48,000 bases of DNA, taken from the NCBI GenBank assembly GCA_023150555.1, contig JAKLKQ010000053.1, positions 1 through 48,000 of the forward strand, given 5' to 3'. Shown here piece after piece: positions 22,946-30,248 of the stretch. Position 1 is the stretch's first letter. Every line of letters begins with the position of its first letter. The DNA is from Planctomycetota bacterium. GTDB lineage: Bacteria > Planctomycetota > SZUA-567 > H5-PLA8. The notes under the pieces are model-generated. The model ran no database searches. It saw only the letters and a program-made list of their open reading frames with translations, and was not told the origin of the DNA. The position numbers were made by a program, and so were the translations under genes.

Positions 22946-23494
22946 ATGGCACAGATCGTACGCAGCAAAGTGATCAGCCCCTCGCGCAAGGAGCAGGGGC
23001 ACGAGGATGCGCGCAAACGCGTGTATCCGCAGGGCCGCTACGGCGCCACCCTGAAGAACATCCGCATCGCGCCCAACAAGGTGCGGCTGGTGATCGACCA
23101 GATCCGCGGCGAGCGCGTCGAGCGCGCGCGGGAGATCCTGCGCTTCTCGTCCAAGCGCGCCGCGTACATGATCGACCGCGTTCTGCTCAGCGCGCTCGGC
23201 AACGCCGACGTCAAGAGCCAGGGCCGCGTTGGCGCCGACGAACTGGTCGTCAGCGAATGCTACTGCGACGAAGGCACGCGCCTGCGCCGCTGGAAGGCCG
23301 GCCCCATGGGCCGCGTCCGCCCCATCATCCGACGCCTGAGCCACATCACGGTGGTTCTGGGCGAGCCGAAGAACACCGAGGACGGTCAGGCCGCCGAGAT
23401 GGAAGTCGCGGCCGAGGGCGGCAAGAAGGAATCGAAGAAGGGCGCCAAGGGCGCCAAGAAGAAGGCCGACAAGAAGCCGGCCAAGAAGAAGTAA
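22946..23494 (+). CDS. rplV: Ribosomal protein L22 with Lys-rich tail
   Basis: The core L22 fold is clear: GATLKNIRIAPNKVRLVIDQIRGERV, then RVGADELVVSECYCDEG and the tunnel-lining hairpin RLRRWKAGPMGRVRPIIRRLSHITVVL. At 182 residues it is about 70 longer than usual. It has about 30 extra N-terminal residues and a C-terminal tail of about 40 residues built of Lys/Ala/Glu (KKGAKGAKKKADKKPAKKK). The tail resembles those of L24, S17 and L15 in this cluster and would extend from the tunnel side of the subunit. Confidence 0.94.
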   Translation: MAQIVRSKVISPSRKEQGHEDARKRVYPQGRYGATLKNIRIAPNKVRLVIDQIRGERVERAREILRFSSKRAAYMIDRVLLSALGNADVKSQGRVGADELVVSECYCDEGTRLRRWKAGPMGRVRPIIRRLSHITVVLGEPKNTEDGQAAEMEVAAEGGKKESKKGAKGAKKKADKKPAKKK

Positions 23495-23525
23495 CGGACT
23501 TTTAGGCACCGCGAGGAGCGATACC

Positions 23526-24191
23526 GTGGGTCAGAAGTGTCATCCATTCGGGTTCCGCGTAGGGATCACCCGTCCCTGGATCTCGCGCTGGTACGCGCGC
23601 AAGGCCGAGTTCGGCCGCTACCTGGTCGAAGACCAGCGGATCAAGAACTTTATCCGCAAGCGCCTGCCGCAGGCCGGCATCTCGAAGATCGAAATCGAAC
23701 GCGGCGGCGAGGAGACCAGCGTTTTCCTGTTCACCTCGCGCCCCGGAGTCGTCATCGGCAAGAAGGGCTCGGAGATCGATAAGCTTCGCGAGGAGCTTCA
23801 GCGCTTCAGCGCGGAAGGCACGGGCAAGAAGGTCCAGGTCAACATCCGCGAAGTCGCGCGTCCCGAACTGGACGCGCAACTGGTGGCGCAGGGCGTCGTC
23901 GAGCAGCTGCTCAAGCGCGCCAGCTTCCGCCGCGCGATGAAGAAAGCGGTCGAGACCACCATGGGCCAGGGCGCTCTGGGCGTGAAGATCGTCAGCGCCG
24001 GACGCCTGGGCGGCGCTGAAATCGCGCGCACCGAGAAGTACATGGTCGGGTCCATCCCGCTGCACACCCTGACCGCCGACGTGGACTACGGCTTCGCCGA
24101 AGCCTCCACCACCTACGGCGTGATTGGCGTGAAGGTCTGGGTCTACAAAGGCAAGATCGAGAAGGAGAAGCCCAATGTCGCTGATGCCTAA
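23526..24191 (+). CDS. rpsC: Ribosomal protein S3
   Basis: A 221-residue S3. The start is GTG at 23526 (GQKCHPFGFRVGITRPW follows), with GAGGAG upstream. The KH RNA-binding loop is GVVIGKKGSEIDKLREEL. The C-terminal domain includes GRLGGAEIARTEKYMVGSIP and YGVIGVKVWVYKG. It overlaps rplP by 17 bp in another frame, indicating tight coupling. Confidence 0.95.
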   Translation: MGQKCHPFGFRVGITRPWISRWYARKAEFGRYLVEDQRIKNFIRKRLPQAGISKIEIERGGEETSVFLFTSRPGVVIGKKGSEIDKLREELQRFSAEGTGKKVQVNIREVARPELDAQLVAQGVVEQLLKRASFRRAMKKAVETTMGQGALGVKIVSAGRLGGAEIARTEKYMVGSIPLHTLTADVDYGFAEASTTYGVIGVKVWVYKGKIEKEKPNVADA

Positions 24192-24594
24192 GCGGGTTCT
24201 CTACCGCAAGTCGCAGCGCGGGCGCATCCACGGCGCCGCCACGCGCGGCAACTACGTCGCCTACGGTGACTACGGCTGCATGGCCCTGGAGCCGGGCTGG
24301 CTGGACGCGCGGCAGATCGAAGCCGCCCGCGTCGTCATCTCGCGCAGCCTCGGTACCGAAGGCCGTTACTGGTGCCGCATCTTCCCGCACAAGTCCGTCA
24401 CGGCCACCGCCGCCGAGACGCGCATGGGCAAGGGCAAGGGCGAAGTCGAATACTGGGCCGCCGTCATCAAGCCGGGCACGATCCTCTTCGAGATCGGCGG
24501 CGTGCCGGAACACATCGCACGGGAATGCTTCCGCCTGCAGGCCGGCAAGCTGCCCCTTGCGATGAAGTTCGTGAAGCGGCGTCCGAAGGTGTAA
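24175..24594 (+). CDS. rplP: Ribosomal protein L16
   Basis: A 139-residue L16: MPKRVLYRKSQRGRIHGAATRGN, GLMALEPGWL-like MALEPGWLDARQIEAAR, and RMGKGKGEVEYWAAVIKPGTILFEIGG. ATG 24175 lies inside rpsC; a second ATG at 24184 aligns better with the usual MPKR start. It contacts the A-site tRNA and is one of the essential late-assembly proteins. Confidence 0.95.
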   Translation: MSLMPKRVLYRKSQRGRIHGAATRGNYVAYGDYGCMALEPGWLDARQIEAARVVISRSLGTEGRYWCRIFPHKSVTATAAETRMGKGKGEVEYWAAVIKPGTILFEIGGVPEHIARECFRLQAGKLPLAMKFVKRRPKV

Positions 24595-24613
24595 GAAAGG
24601 GAGCGTCTGGGCA

Positions 24614-25036
24614 ATGGCCAACGTGAACGCCAAAGATCTGCGCGAGAAGACGGACCAGGAACTCCTGGACCAGCTCGCGCTTGAGAAGAAGAACCTCTTC
24701 GATGCGACCCTGCGCGGGTCCAGCGGCGAAGCCGTCAAGCCGCACGAGAAGAAGGCCAGCCGCCGACTGATCGCGCGCATCGAGACCGTGCTCCGCGAGC
24801 GCGGCCTGCGCAAGCAGCTCGACGCCAAGATCCAGACCTTGGCCCCCAAGGCCGAGGGCGCCACCGGCCTCGCCGCCAAGATGGCCCAGCGCGAACCGCG
24901 CCCGCACCTGGGCCGCGTCCGCGTGCGGGTGCGCGCCGCCGACCGCTCCGCGCCCAACCGCGCCGCCGTGCGGCTGGCCGAGGCCAAGCGCCTGAAGGCG
25001 TGCCTGGACCGGGAAGATCCCGGCGAGACCAAGTGA
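24614..25036 (+). CDS. rpmC: Ribosomal protein L29 with an unusual C-terminal extension
   Basis: Residues 1-67 are an L29: NAKDLREKTDQELLDQLALEKKNLFD and the antiparallel helical pair ending RRLIARIETVLRERGLR. Normal L29 stops near residue 65, but this protein is 140 residues. The extra 73 residues (KAEGATGLAAKMAQREPRPHLGRVRVRVRAADRSAPNR...) are Arg/Ala-rich and unlike the Lys-rich tails of neighbours, and contain a repeated VRVRVR segment. L29 sits by the tunnel exit where SRP and trigger factor dock. Either the tail has a function there or it is an ORF extension; its frame is uninterrupted and in-register. Confidence 0.87.
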   Translation: MANVNAKDLREKTDQELLDQLALEKKNLFDATLRGSSGEAVKPHEKKASRRLIARIETVLRERGLRKQLDAKIQTLAPKAEGATGLAAKMAQREPRPHLGRVRVRVRAADRSAPNRAAVRLAEAKRLKACLDREDPGETK

Positions 25037-25084
25037 CCGGATTGAAGGCCGGGCACGCGCCCGCCAGGAGAGGATGCAAGGCAC

Positions 25085-25477
25085 ATGACGACGAGTGAAG
25101 CCACCCAGGAACGCAGCGCCCCGGTCACGCGCATCGGCGTCGTGACCAGCGACAAGCGCAACAAGACGATCACGGTGGAGGTGCGCAACCTGTTCAAGCA
25201 CCCCCAGTACGGCAAATACATCTATCGCTCGACGATGTACCACGCCCACGACGAGAAGAACGAAGCCAAGCAGGGCGACCGCGTCGAGATCATCTACTCG
25301 CGCCCGATCTCGAAGCAGAAGCGCTGGCGCCTGACGAAGATCCTCACCCGCGCGGCCGTCGTCGACGAGATGGTCGCCGGCGCCCCGGAGCAGAAGGCGA
25401 AGAAGGAGCCGAAGGCCAAGCCGGCGAAGGCCAAGGGCAAGTTGAAGGACGCAAAGGACAGCGCGGCCCAGGCCTGA
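25085..25477 (+). CDS. rpsQ: Ribosomal protein S17 with Lys-rich tail
   Basis: S17 core: RIGVVTSDKRNKTITVEVRNLFKHPQYGKY and DEKNEAKQGDRVEIIYSRPISKQKRWRLTKIL. The family is about 85 residues; this has 130 because of a 12-residue N-terminal and about 35-residue C-terminal extension (KAKKEPKAKPAKAKGKLKDAKDSAAQA). The start ATG 25085 is 48 bp after rpmC. The tail composition matches L22 and L24 tails. Confidence 0.94.
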   Translation: MTTSEATQERSAPVTRIGVVTSDKRNKTITVEVRNLFKHPQYGKYIYRSTMYHAHDEKNEAKQGDRVEIIYSRPISKQKRWRLTKILTRAAVVDEMVAGAPEQKAKKEPKAKPAKAKGKLKDAKDSAAQA

Positions 25478-25506
25478 GCCCGGCCCGCGCCTAAGGAACC
25501 GAAGCC

Positions 25507-25896
25507 ATGATTCAGCCCGAAACGATGGTCGAAGTCGCCGACAACACCGGCGCTCGCACCGCGCAGTGCATCAAGGTGCTTGGCGGTACGCACCGCCGCT
25601 ACGCCAGCATCGGCGACATCGTCGTCTGCGCCGTGAAAAAGGTGCAGCCCGGCAGCGAGTTCATGACCACGAGCAAGAAGGACAAGAAGAAGCTCGTCGT
25701 CCGCGCCGTCGTCGTGCGCACCAAGAAGGCCGTCCGCCGACCCGACGGCTCCACGGTGCGCTTCGACAACAATGCCGTGGTCCTGCTGAACGCGGAAAAG
25801 GAACCCCGCGGCACCCGCATCTTCGGGCCGGTGGCCCGCGAACTGCGCGCCAAGGGCTTCATGAAGATCGTGTCCCTGGCTGCCGAGGTGGTGTGA
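25507..25896 (+). CDS. rplN: Ribosomal protein L14
   Basis: A 129-residue L14 of near-standard length: MIQPETMVEVADNTGARTAQCIKVLGG, then KGTVVRAVVVRT-type LVVRAVVVRTKKAVRRPDGSTVRFDNNAVVLL and GTRIFGPVARELR at the C-terminus. It is the most conservative protein in the cluster, without extra tails. One base separates its stop from the rplX start. Confidence 0.96.
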   Translation: MIQPETMVEVADNTGARTAQCIKVLGGTHRRYASIGDIVVCAVKKVQPGSEFMTTSKKDKKKLVVRAVVVRTKKAVRRPDGSTVRFDNNAVVLLNAEKEPRGTRIFGPVARELRAKGFMKIVSLAAEVV

Positions 25897-25897
25897 G

Positions 25898-26320
25898 ATG
25901 ATCAAGACGAAGATTTGCAAGGGTGACAAGGTCGTCGTCATCAGCGGCTCCGCCCGCGGCATGACCGACGACAAGGGCAAGCCGATGGCCTGCGCGGTCC
26001 TTCAGGTCGATCGCGTCAAGGGCCTGGCCTGGGTCGACATGCCGCGCCCCCGCGCCAAGCGCGGCGAGCGCGAGACCCCGCGCCGCGGCATCGAGCAGTG
26101 GAAGACCGTGCGCTACAACCCGCAGAGCGGCGAGGCCGGCGGCCTGAAGATCATCCGCAGGCCCATCCACGTCTCGAACCTGAAGGTCGTCGAGCAGGGC
26201 CCGCGTCGCCACGGCGAAGCCACCGCGGCCAAGCCCGCAAAGGCCGAGAAGGCGCCCAAGGCCGAGAAGGCTCCGAAGGCGGAAAAGGCCGCGCCGAAGG
26301 CGAAGGCCAAGAAGAAGTAA
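25898..26320 (+). CDS. rplX: Ribosomal protein L24 with Ala-Lys-Pro tail
   Basis: The KOW domain is clear: KTKICKGDKVVVISGSARGMTDDKGK and the later IHVSNLKVVEQ. The protein is 140 residues against about 105, with a tail of about 35 made of repeated AEKAPK units (KAEKAPKAEKAPKAEKAAPKAKAKKK-type; written here only in part). These low-complexity tails are histone-H1-like. The insert around PRAKRGERETPRRGIEQWK is also longer than usual. It follows rplN by one base. Confidence 0.93.
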   Translation: MIKTKICKGDKVVVISGSARGMTDDKGKPMACAVLQVDRVKGLAWVDMPRPRAKRGERETPRRGIEQWKTVRYNPQSGEAGGLKIIRRPIHVSNLKVVEQGPRRHGEATAAKPAKAEKAPKAEKAPKAEKAAPKAKAKKK

Positions 26321-26379
26321 GGGATGCATAGGACACCAGGGGCCCGGAATTGACCGGATCCGAACGAAGAGAAGATGCC

Positions 26380-26976
26380 ATGAGCGAAGAAAAGAAGAGC
26401 GCCGGAACCGCCACCGCCGAGAAGCCGATCGTACGGCTCCGCACGAAGTACCGCGATCAGGTGGTGCCGGCTCTGATGAAGCAGTTCGACATCTCCAACC
26501 GCAACGCCGTGCCGCGGGTGAACAAGATCTGCCTCAACATCGGCTTCGGCAAGGCCGCGGTCGACGGCAACACGAAGTTCATCGAGCAGTGCGTGGCGGA
26601 CCTGACCACCATCGCCGGGCAAAAGGCCGTGATCACCCGCTCGAAGAAGGCGATCTCGAACTTCAAGCTGCGCGAGAACATGCAGATCGGCTGCCGTGTC
26701 ACGTTGCGCGGGGCGCGCATGTACGAGTTCCTGGACCGCCTGGTCAGTGTGGCGATCCCCCGCATCCGCGACTTCCGCGGGCTGCCGCCGAAGTCATTCG
26801 ACGGCCGCGGGAACTACTCGATGGGCCTGGCCGAGCAGAACGTCTTCCCCGAGATCGACTCGGACAAGATCGATTCGCAGCACGGCATGGACATCACCAT
26901 CTGCACGAACGCGAAGGACGACGATCTGGCACGCGCGCTGCTCAAGGAAATGGGCATGCCGTTCCGGGATCGCTGA
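26380..26976 (+). CDS. rplE: Ribosomal protein L5
   Basis: A 198-residue L5 in the central protuberance, binding 5S rRNA. Diagnostic blocks are NRNAVPRVNKICLNIGFG, AGQKAVITRSKKAISNFKLRENMQIGCRVTLRG, and FDGRGNYSMGLAEQNVFPEID. ATG at 26380 is preceded by a purine-rich site; an in-frame TTG at 26350 would add ten residues of no known similarity. The N-terminal SEEKKSAGTATAEKPIV is a polar extension. Confidence 0.95.
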   Translation: MSEEKKSAGTATAEKPIVRLRTKYRDQVVPALMKQFDISNRNAVPRVNKICLNIGFGKAAVDGNTKFIEQCVADLTTIAGQKAVITRSKKAISNFKLRENMQIGCRVTLRGARMYEFLDRLVSVAIPRIRDFRGLPPKSFDGRGNYSMGLAEQNVFPEIDSDKIDSQHGMDITICTNAKDDDLARALLKEMGMPFRDR

Positions 26977-27023
26977 GAACGGACGAACGGAAATAGAGGA
27001 CAGGAACGAGGAGTCGCAAGGCC

Positions 27024-27209
27024 ATGGCCAGCATCCGATGGAAAGTGAAGTGCAAGCGGAAGCCCAAGTTCTCGACGCGTGCGTACAACCGCTGCGAGCT
27101 GTGCGGGCGCTCGCGCGCGTTCCTGCGCAAGTTCCGCATCTGCCGCCTGTGCTTCCGCAAGCTAGCCCATACCGGAGAGATCCCGGGCGTTCGCAAGGCC
27201 AGCTGGTAG
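27024..27209 (+). CDS. rpsN: Ribosomal protein S14, zinc-binding type
   Basis: A 61-residue S14 of the short, zinc form: CELCGRSRAFLRKFRICRLCFRK carries two CxxC pairs (C24/C27 and C40/C43). KVKCKRKPKFSTRAYNRCELCGR precedes and GEIPGVRKASW closes the protein as in the family. The zinc form is common in Gram-positives, Planctomycetes and others. ATG 27024 has GAGG upstream. Confidence 0.96.
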   Translation: MASIRWKVKCKRKPKFSTRAYNRCELCGRSRAFLRKFRICRLCFRKLAHTGEIPGVRKASW

Positions 27210-27246
27210 GCCGCGGCCCGTAGAGACCAAGGAGCAGAACGAAGCC

Positions 27247-27654
27247 ATGCCCGTCACCGACCCGATCGCCGACGTCCTCACGCGCGTCCGCAACGCCGTG
27301 GCCATCCGCCGCGAGCGCGTGCGCGTGCGAAGCTCGAAGATCGCCATCGCCATCGCTGAGACCCTGAAGTCCGAAGGGTTCATCACCGGCTTCGAGGTGC
27401 TGCCCAGCGAGCGCACCAAGGTGCAGAACGACCTCGAACTGAGCCTGAAGTACGGCCCCGGCGGCGAGACCGTGATCAGCCGCATCGACCGGGTCAGCAA
27501 GCCCGGACGCCGGATCTACGCCCGCAAGACCGACCTTAAGCCGGTCCTGCGCGGACTCGGCATCCTGATCCTGAGCACGCCCAAGGGCGTGATGTCCGAC
27601 CGGCAGGCCCGCTCCGCGAACGTGGGCGGCGAGGTGCTCTGTCGCGTCGAGTAA
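27247..27654 (+). CDS. rpsH: Ribosomal protein S8
   Basis: A 135-residue S8: DPIADVLTRVRNAVAIRRERVRVRSSKI, then the C-terminal domain STPKGVMSDRQARSANVGGEVLCRVE with the GG-E-LC-V/Y ending. Length is normal. It is a primary 16S binder and in some bacteria the repressor of the spc operon. Confidence 0.95.
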   Translation: MPVTDPIADVLTRVRNAVAIRRERVRVRSSKIAIAIAETLKSEGFITGFEVLPSERTKVQNDLELSLKYGPGGETVISRIDRVSKPGRRIYARKTDLKPVLRGLGILILSTPKGVMSDRQARSANVGGEVLCRVE

Positions 27655-27693
27655 GGCGCGCAGGAACGTTAGAAGAGATAGGGAAAGAGACCC

Positions 27694-28254
27694 ATGTCGC
27701 GCATAGGAAAGAAGCCGGTGCCCATCCCCAGCGGCGTCGAAGTCGCCGTCAGCGGGCGTGTCGTCACCGTCAAGGGGCCCAAGGGCTCGCTCACCCAGGA
27801 GATTACGGGGAGCATCAAGGCCGAGGTCGACAGCGGCGCGAAGGAAGTCCGCGTCCTGCGCGGCAGCGACCAGCGCGTCGAGCGCGCCAAGCACGGCCTC
27901 TACCGCGCCCTGATCCAGAACATGGTCGTGGGTGTGACGAAGGGCTACGAGCGCCGCCTCGAGATCCAGGGCGTCGGTTACCGCGCGCAGGTATCGGGCA
28001 AGCGCCTGCAGCTGTTCGTGGGCTACAACACCAAGGTCCCCGAGATCTACGACATTCCCGACGGCGTCAAGATCGAGCTGCCGTCGCAGACCGAGATCGT
28101 GATCAACGGCGTCAACAAGCAGCTGGTCGGTCAGGTGGCCGCCTCCATCCGCGCCATCCGGCCGCCGGACGTCTACAAGGGCAAGGGCATCCGCTACAAG
28201 GACGAGCAGGTCCGCAAGCTCCCCGGCAAGACCGTGGGTGCGACCGGCGCCTAA
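27694..28254 (+). CDS. rplF: Ribosomal protein L6
   Basis: A 186-residue L6 with two similar alpha/beta halves: MSRIGKKPVPIPSGVEVAVSGRVVTVKGPKG at the start and the conserved LEIQGVGYRAQVSGKRLQL then PPDVYKGKGIRYKDEQVRKLPGKTVGAT at the end. Length is standard. It lies near the sarcin-ricin loop. No extra tails. Confidence 0.96.
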   Translation: MSRIGKKPVPIPSGVEVAVSGRVVTVKGPKGSLTQEITGSIKAEVDSGAKEVRVLRGSDQRVERAKHGLYRALIQNMVVGVTKGYERRLEIQGVGYRAQVSGKRLQLFVGYNTKVPEIYDIPDGVKIELPSQTEIVINGVNKQLVGQVAASIRAIRPPDVYKGKGIRYKDEQVRKLPGKTVGATGA

Positions 28255-28283
28255 GCGAGTAGCGAGAACAAGGAAACGTACCG

Positions 28284-28649
28284 ATGAGCATCATCACCAA
28301 GGACGAACGGCGCAAGGCCAAGCACCGCCGGGTGCGCCGCAAGGTCGCCGGTTCGCCCGAGCGCCCGCGGCTGAGCGTGTACCGCAGCAACAAGCACATC
28401 CGCGTACAGATCGTTGACGACATCGCCGGCAAGGTCCTGATCGCCGCCTCCTCGCAGTCCAAGGAGATCCGCGAGCAGAACAAGTACGGCGGCAACAAGA
28501 AGGCGGCCCGCGCCGTGGGCGCGCTGATCGCCGAGAAGGCCAAGGCCCAGGGCATCTCCGCCGTCGTCTTCGACCGCGGCGGTTATCTCTATCACGGACG
28601 CATCCGCGAAGTCGCCGAGGGCGCGCGGCAGGGCGGCCTGAAGTTCTGA
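28284..28649 (+). CDS. rplR: Ribosomal protein L18
   Basis: A 121-residue 5S-rRNA-binding protein: RRVRRKVAGSPERPRLSVYRSNKHIRVQIVDD, then AVVFDRGGYLYHGRIREVAEGARQGGLKF, the usual C-terminus. Normal length. It follows rplF by 29 bp and precedes rpsE by 17 bp. Confidence 0.96.
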   Translation: MSIITKDERRKAKHRRVRRKVAGSPERPRLSVYRSNKHIRVQIVDDIAGKVLIAASSQSKEIREQNKYGGNKKAARAVGALIAEKAKAQGISAVVFDRGGYLYHGRIREVAEGARQGGLKF

Positions 28650-28666
28650 GCAAGGGGAGGTGACGT

Positions 28667-29407
28667 TTGGTTGCGCAACACATCGATCCGGCCGGTTTGA
28701 ACCTCGAGGAGCGCGTCGTCCAGATCTGGCGCTGCGCGGTGGTGGTCAAGGGCGGCCGGCGCTTCTCGTTCGCGGCGATGGTGGTCGTCGGCAACGGCGA
28801 CGGCGTCGTCGGCGTGGGCTTCGGCAAGGCGCGCGAAGTCCCCACGTCCATCGAGAAGGCCGTCAAGGACGCCCGCAAGAACCTCGTGCGTGTTTCCACC
28901 TACGGCACCACGATTCCGCACGAGGTCATCGGCAAGTACGGCACGGCCAAGGTCATTCTCATCCCGGCCCTGCCCGGCACCGGCATCATCGCCGGCACGG
29001 CCGTCCGCGCTGTCCTGGAGAGCATCGGCGTCCACGACGTGCTCACCAAGTCCATCGGCAAGAGCAACAACGCCAAGAACCTCGTCAAGGCCGCCATGGA
29101 AGGCCTGCTCCGCCTGCGCCAGCGCGACGTCGTCGCCCGCCTGCGCGGCATCGAGATCCCCGAGGACGCCGCGCTGGTCGCCAGCGTCAGCGCCCGCACC
29201 GCCGTGCAGGCCAGTGCCGAGCGCTTGGCCCGCATGCAGCCGGCGCGTGGCGGCGGCGGACGCCGCCGCGGTCCGCGCGGTCCGGGCGAGGCCGGCGAGA
29301 GTGGCATGTCGCCCGCGGTCGCTTCGGCCGGCACCGGCAAGGCGCCCGAAGTCGATCCGAAGGACGCCTCGGCTTCGCCCGATGCGTCCACCGAGTCAAA
29401 AGAGTAA
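28667..29407 (+). CDS. rpsE: Ribosomal protein S5 with extended C-terminus
   Basis: S5 with TTG start (28667) and GGGGAGG six bases upstream. The double-stranded-RNA-like N-domain is ERVVQIWRCAVVVKGGRRFSFAAMVVVGNG and the C-domain includes GTGIIAGTAVRAVLESIGVHDVLTKSIG. At 246 residues it is about 75 longer than common S5. The extension holds an Arg/Gly-rich segment (ARGGGGRRRGPRGPGEAGE) and a Ser/Asp/Ala tail, so it is unlike the AEKAPK tails of neighbours. L30 (rpmD), usually the next gene, is missing; rplO follows after 46 bp. Confidence 0.93.
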   Translation: MVAQHIDPAGLNLEERVVQIWRCAVVVKGGRRFSFAAMVVVGNGDGVVGVGFGKAREVPTSIEKAVKDARKNLVRVSTYGTTIPHEVIGKYGTAKVILIPALPGTGIIAGTAVRAVLESIGVHDVLTKSIGKSNNAKNLVKAAMEGLLRLRQRDVVARLRGIEIPEDAALVASVSARTAVQASAERLARMQPARGGGGRRRGPRGPGEAGESGMSPAVASAGTGKAPEVDPKDASASPDASTESKE

Positions 29408-29453
29408 GTAGTCCGCGCCCCGCCGGCGCGGCCGATAACGGAGGTTGGGTACC

Positions 29454-30110
29454 ATGCAGCTTCATGATGTGACCTCGGCGTCGCTCTCCAACAGGGGCCC
29501 CAAGCGGGTCGGCCGCGGCCCGGGCAGCGGGCACGGCAAGACCTCGACCCGCGGCCGCGAAGGCGCGACCTCGCGCAGCGGCTACGCCATGAAGGTGACC
29601 TACGAAGGCGGCCAGATGCCGCTCTTCCGCCGCCTGCCCAAGCGCGGCTTCACCAACGGCCCCTTCAAGGTTGTCTATGCGGTCGTCAACGTCGGCGAAC
29701 TGGGCGTCTTCAAGGCCGGCACGAAGGTCACCCGCGAGGAACTCTTCGCCAAGGGCATCCTGAAGGGCAACAAGCACCTGCCCGTCAAGGTCCTGGGCGA
29801 CGGCGAACTGTCCGTCTCGCTGACCGTCGCCGCCGACCGCTTCAGCAAGTCCGCCGAAGGGAAGATCGCCAAGGCCGGCGGCAGCGCCGAATGGACCGCC
29901 GCCAAGCCCAAGAAGGCCGCGCCGAACTTCACCGCCATCGCCAAGGCCAAGCGCCTCGCCGACGCCCTGCAGAAGAGCAAGGCCGAGCCCAAGGCCCAGG
30001 CGCCTAAGGGCGAGAAGGGCGCCAAGGCGCCCAAGGCCGAGAAGGCGCCCAAGCCTCCCAAGGAAAAGAAGGAAGGCGACAAGGGCGCGCAGGGCGAGAA
30101 GAAGGAATAA
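29454..30110 (+). CDS. rplO: Ribosomal protein L15 with Lys/Ala/Pro tail
   Basis: An L15 of 218 residues. The N-terminal loop KRVGRGPGSGHGKTSTRGREGATSRSG and the block QMPLFRRLPKRGF are diagnostic. The remainder includes LKGNKHLPVKVLGDGELSVSLTV as usual. The last 60-70 residues are a low-complexity Lys/Ala/Pro/Glu extension. ATG 29454 has GGAGG nine bases upstream; the longer frame start at 29445 adds only two residues before M. It ends the ribosomal-protein part of the operon and is followed by secY after 138 bp. Confidence 0.93.
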   Translation: MQLHDVTSASLSNRGPKRVGRGPGSGHGKTSTRGREGATSRSGYAMKVTYEGGQMPLFRRLPKRGFTNGPFKVVYAVVNVGELGVFKAGTKVTREELFAKGILKGNKHLPVKVLGDGELSVSLTVAADRFSKSAEGKIAKAGGSAEWTAAKPKKAAPNFTAIAKAKRLADALQKSKAEPKAQAPKGEKGAKAPKAEKAPKPPKEKKEGDKGAQGEKKE

Positions 30111-30248
30111 CGCCGGATACCTGATTTCCTGGCCGGCAGCGGAACCACAGCCCGGCCGGCGGCGTCTTATCCGTGAGCGGCCCGGTTGTTCAGGTCCGCG
30201 CGAGCTGTACCGGGGGCCATGCGCCGCAATTGGGGAGAATGAGTCCGG

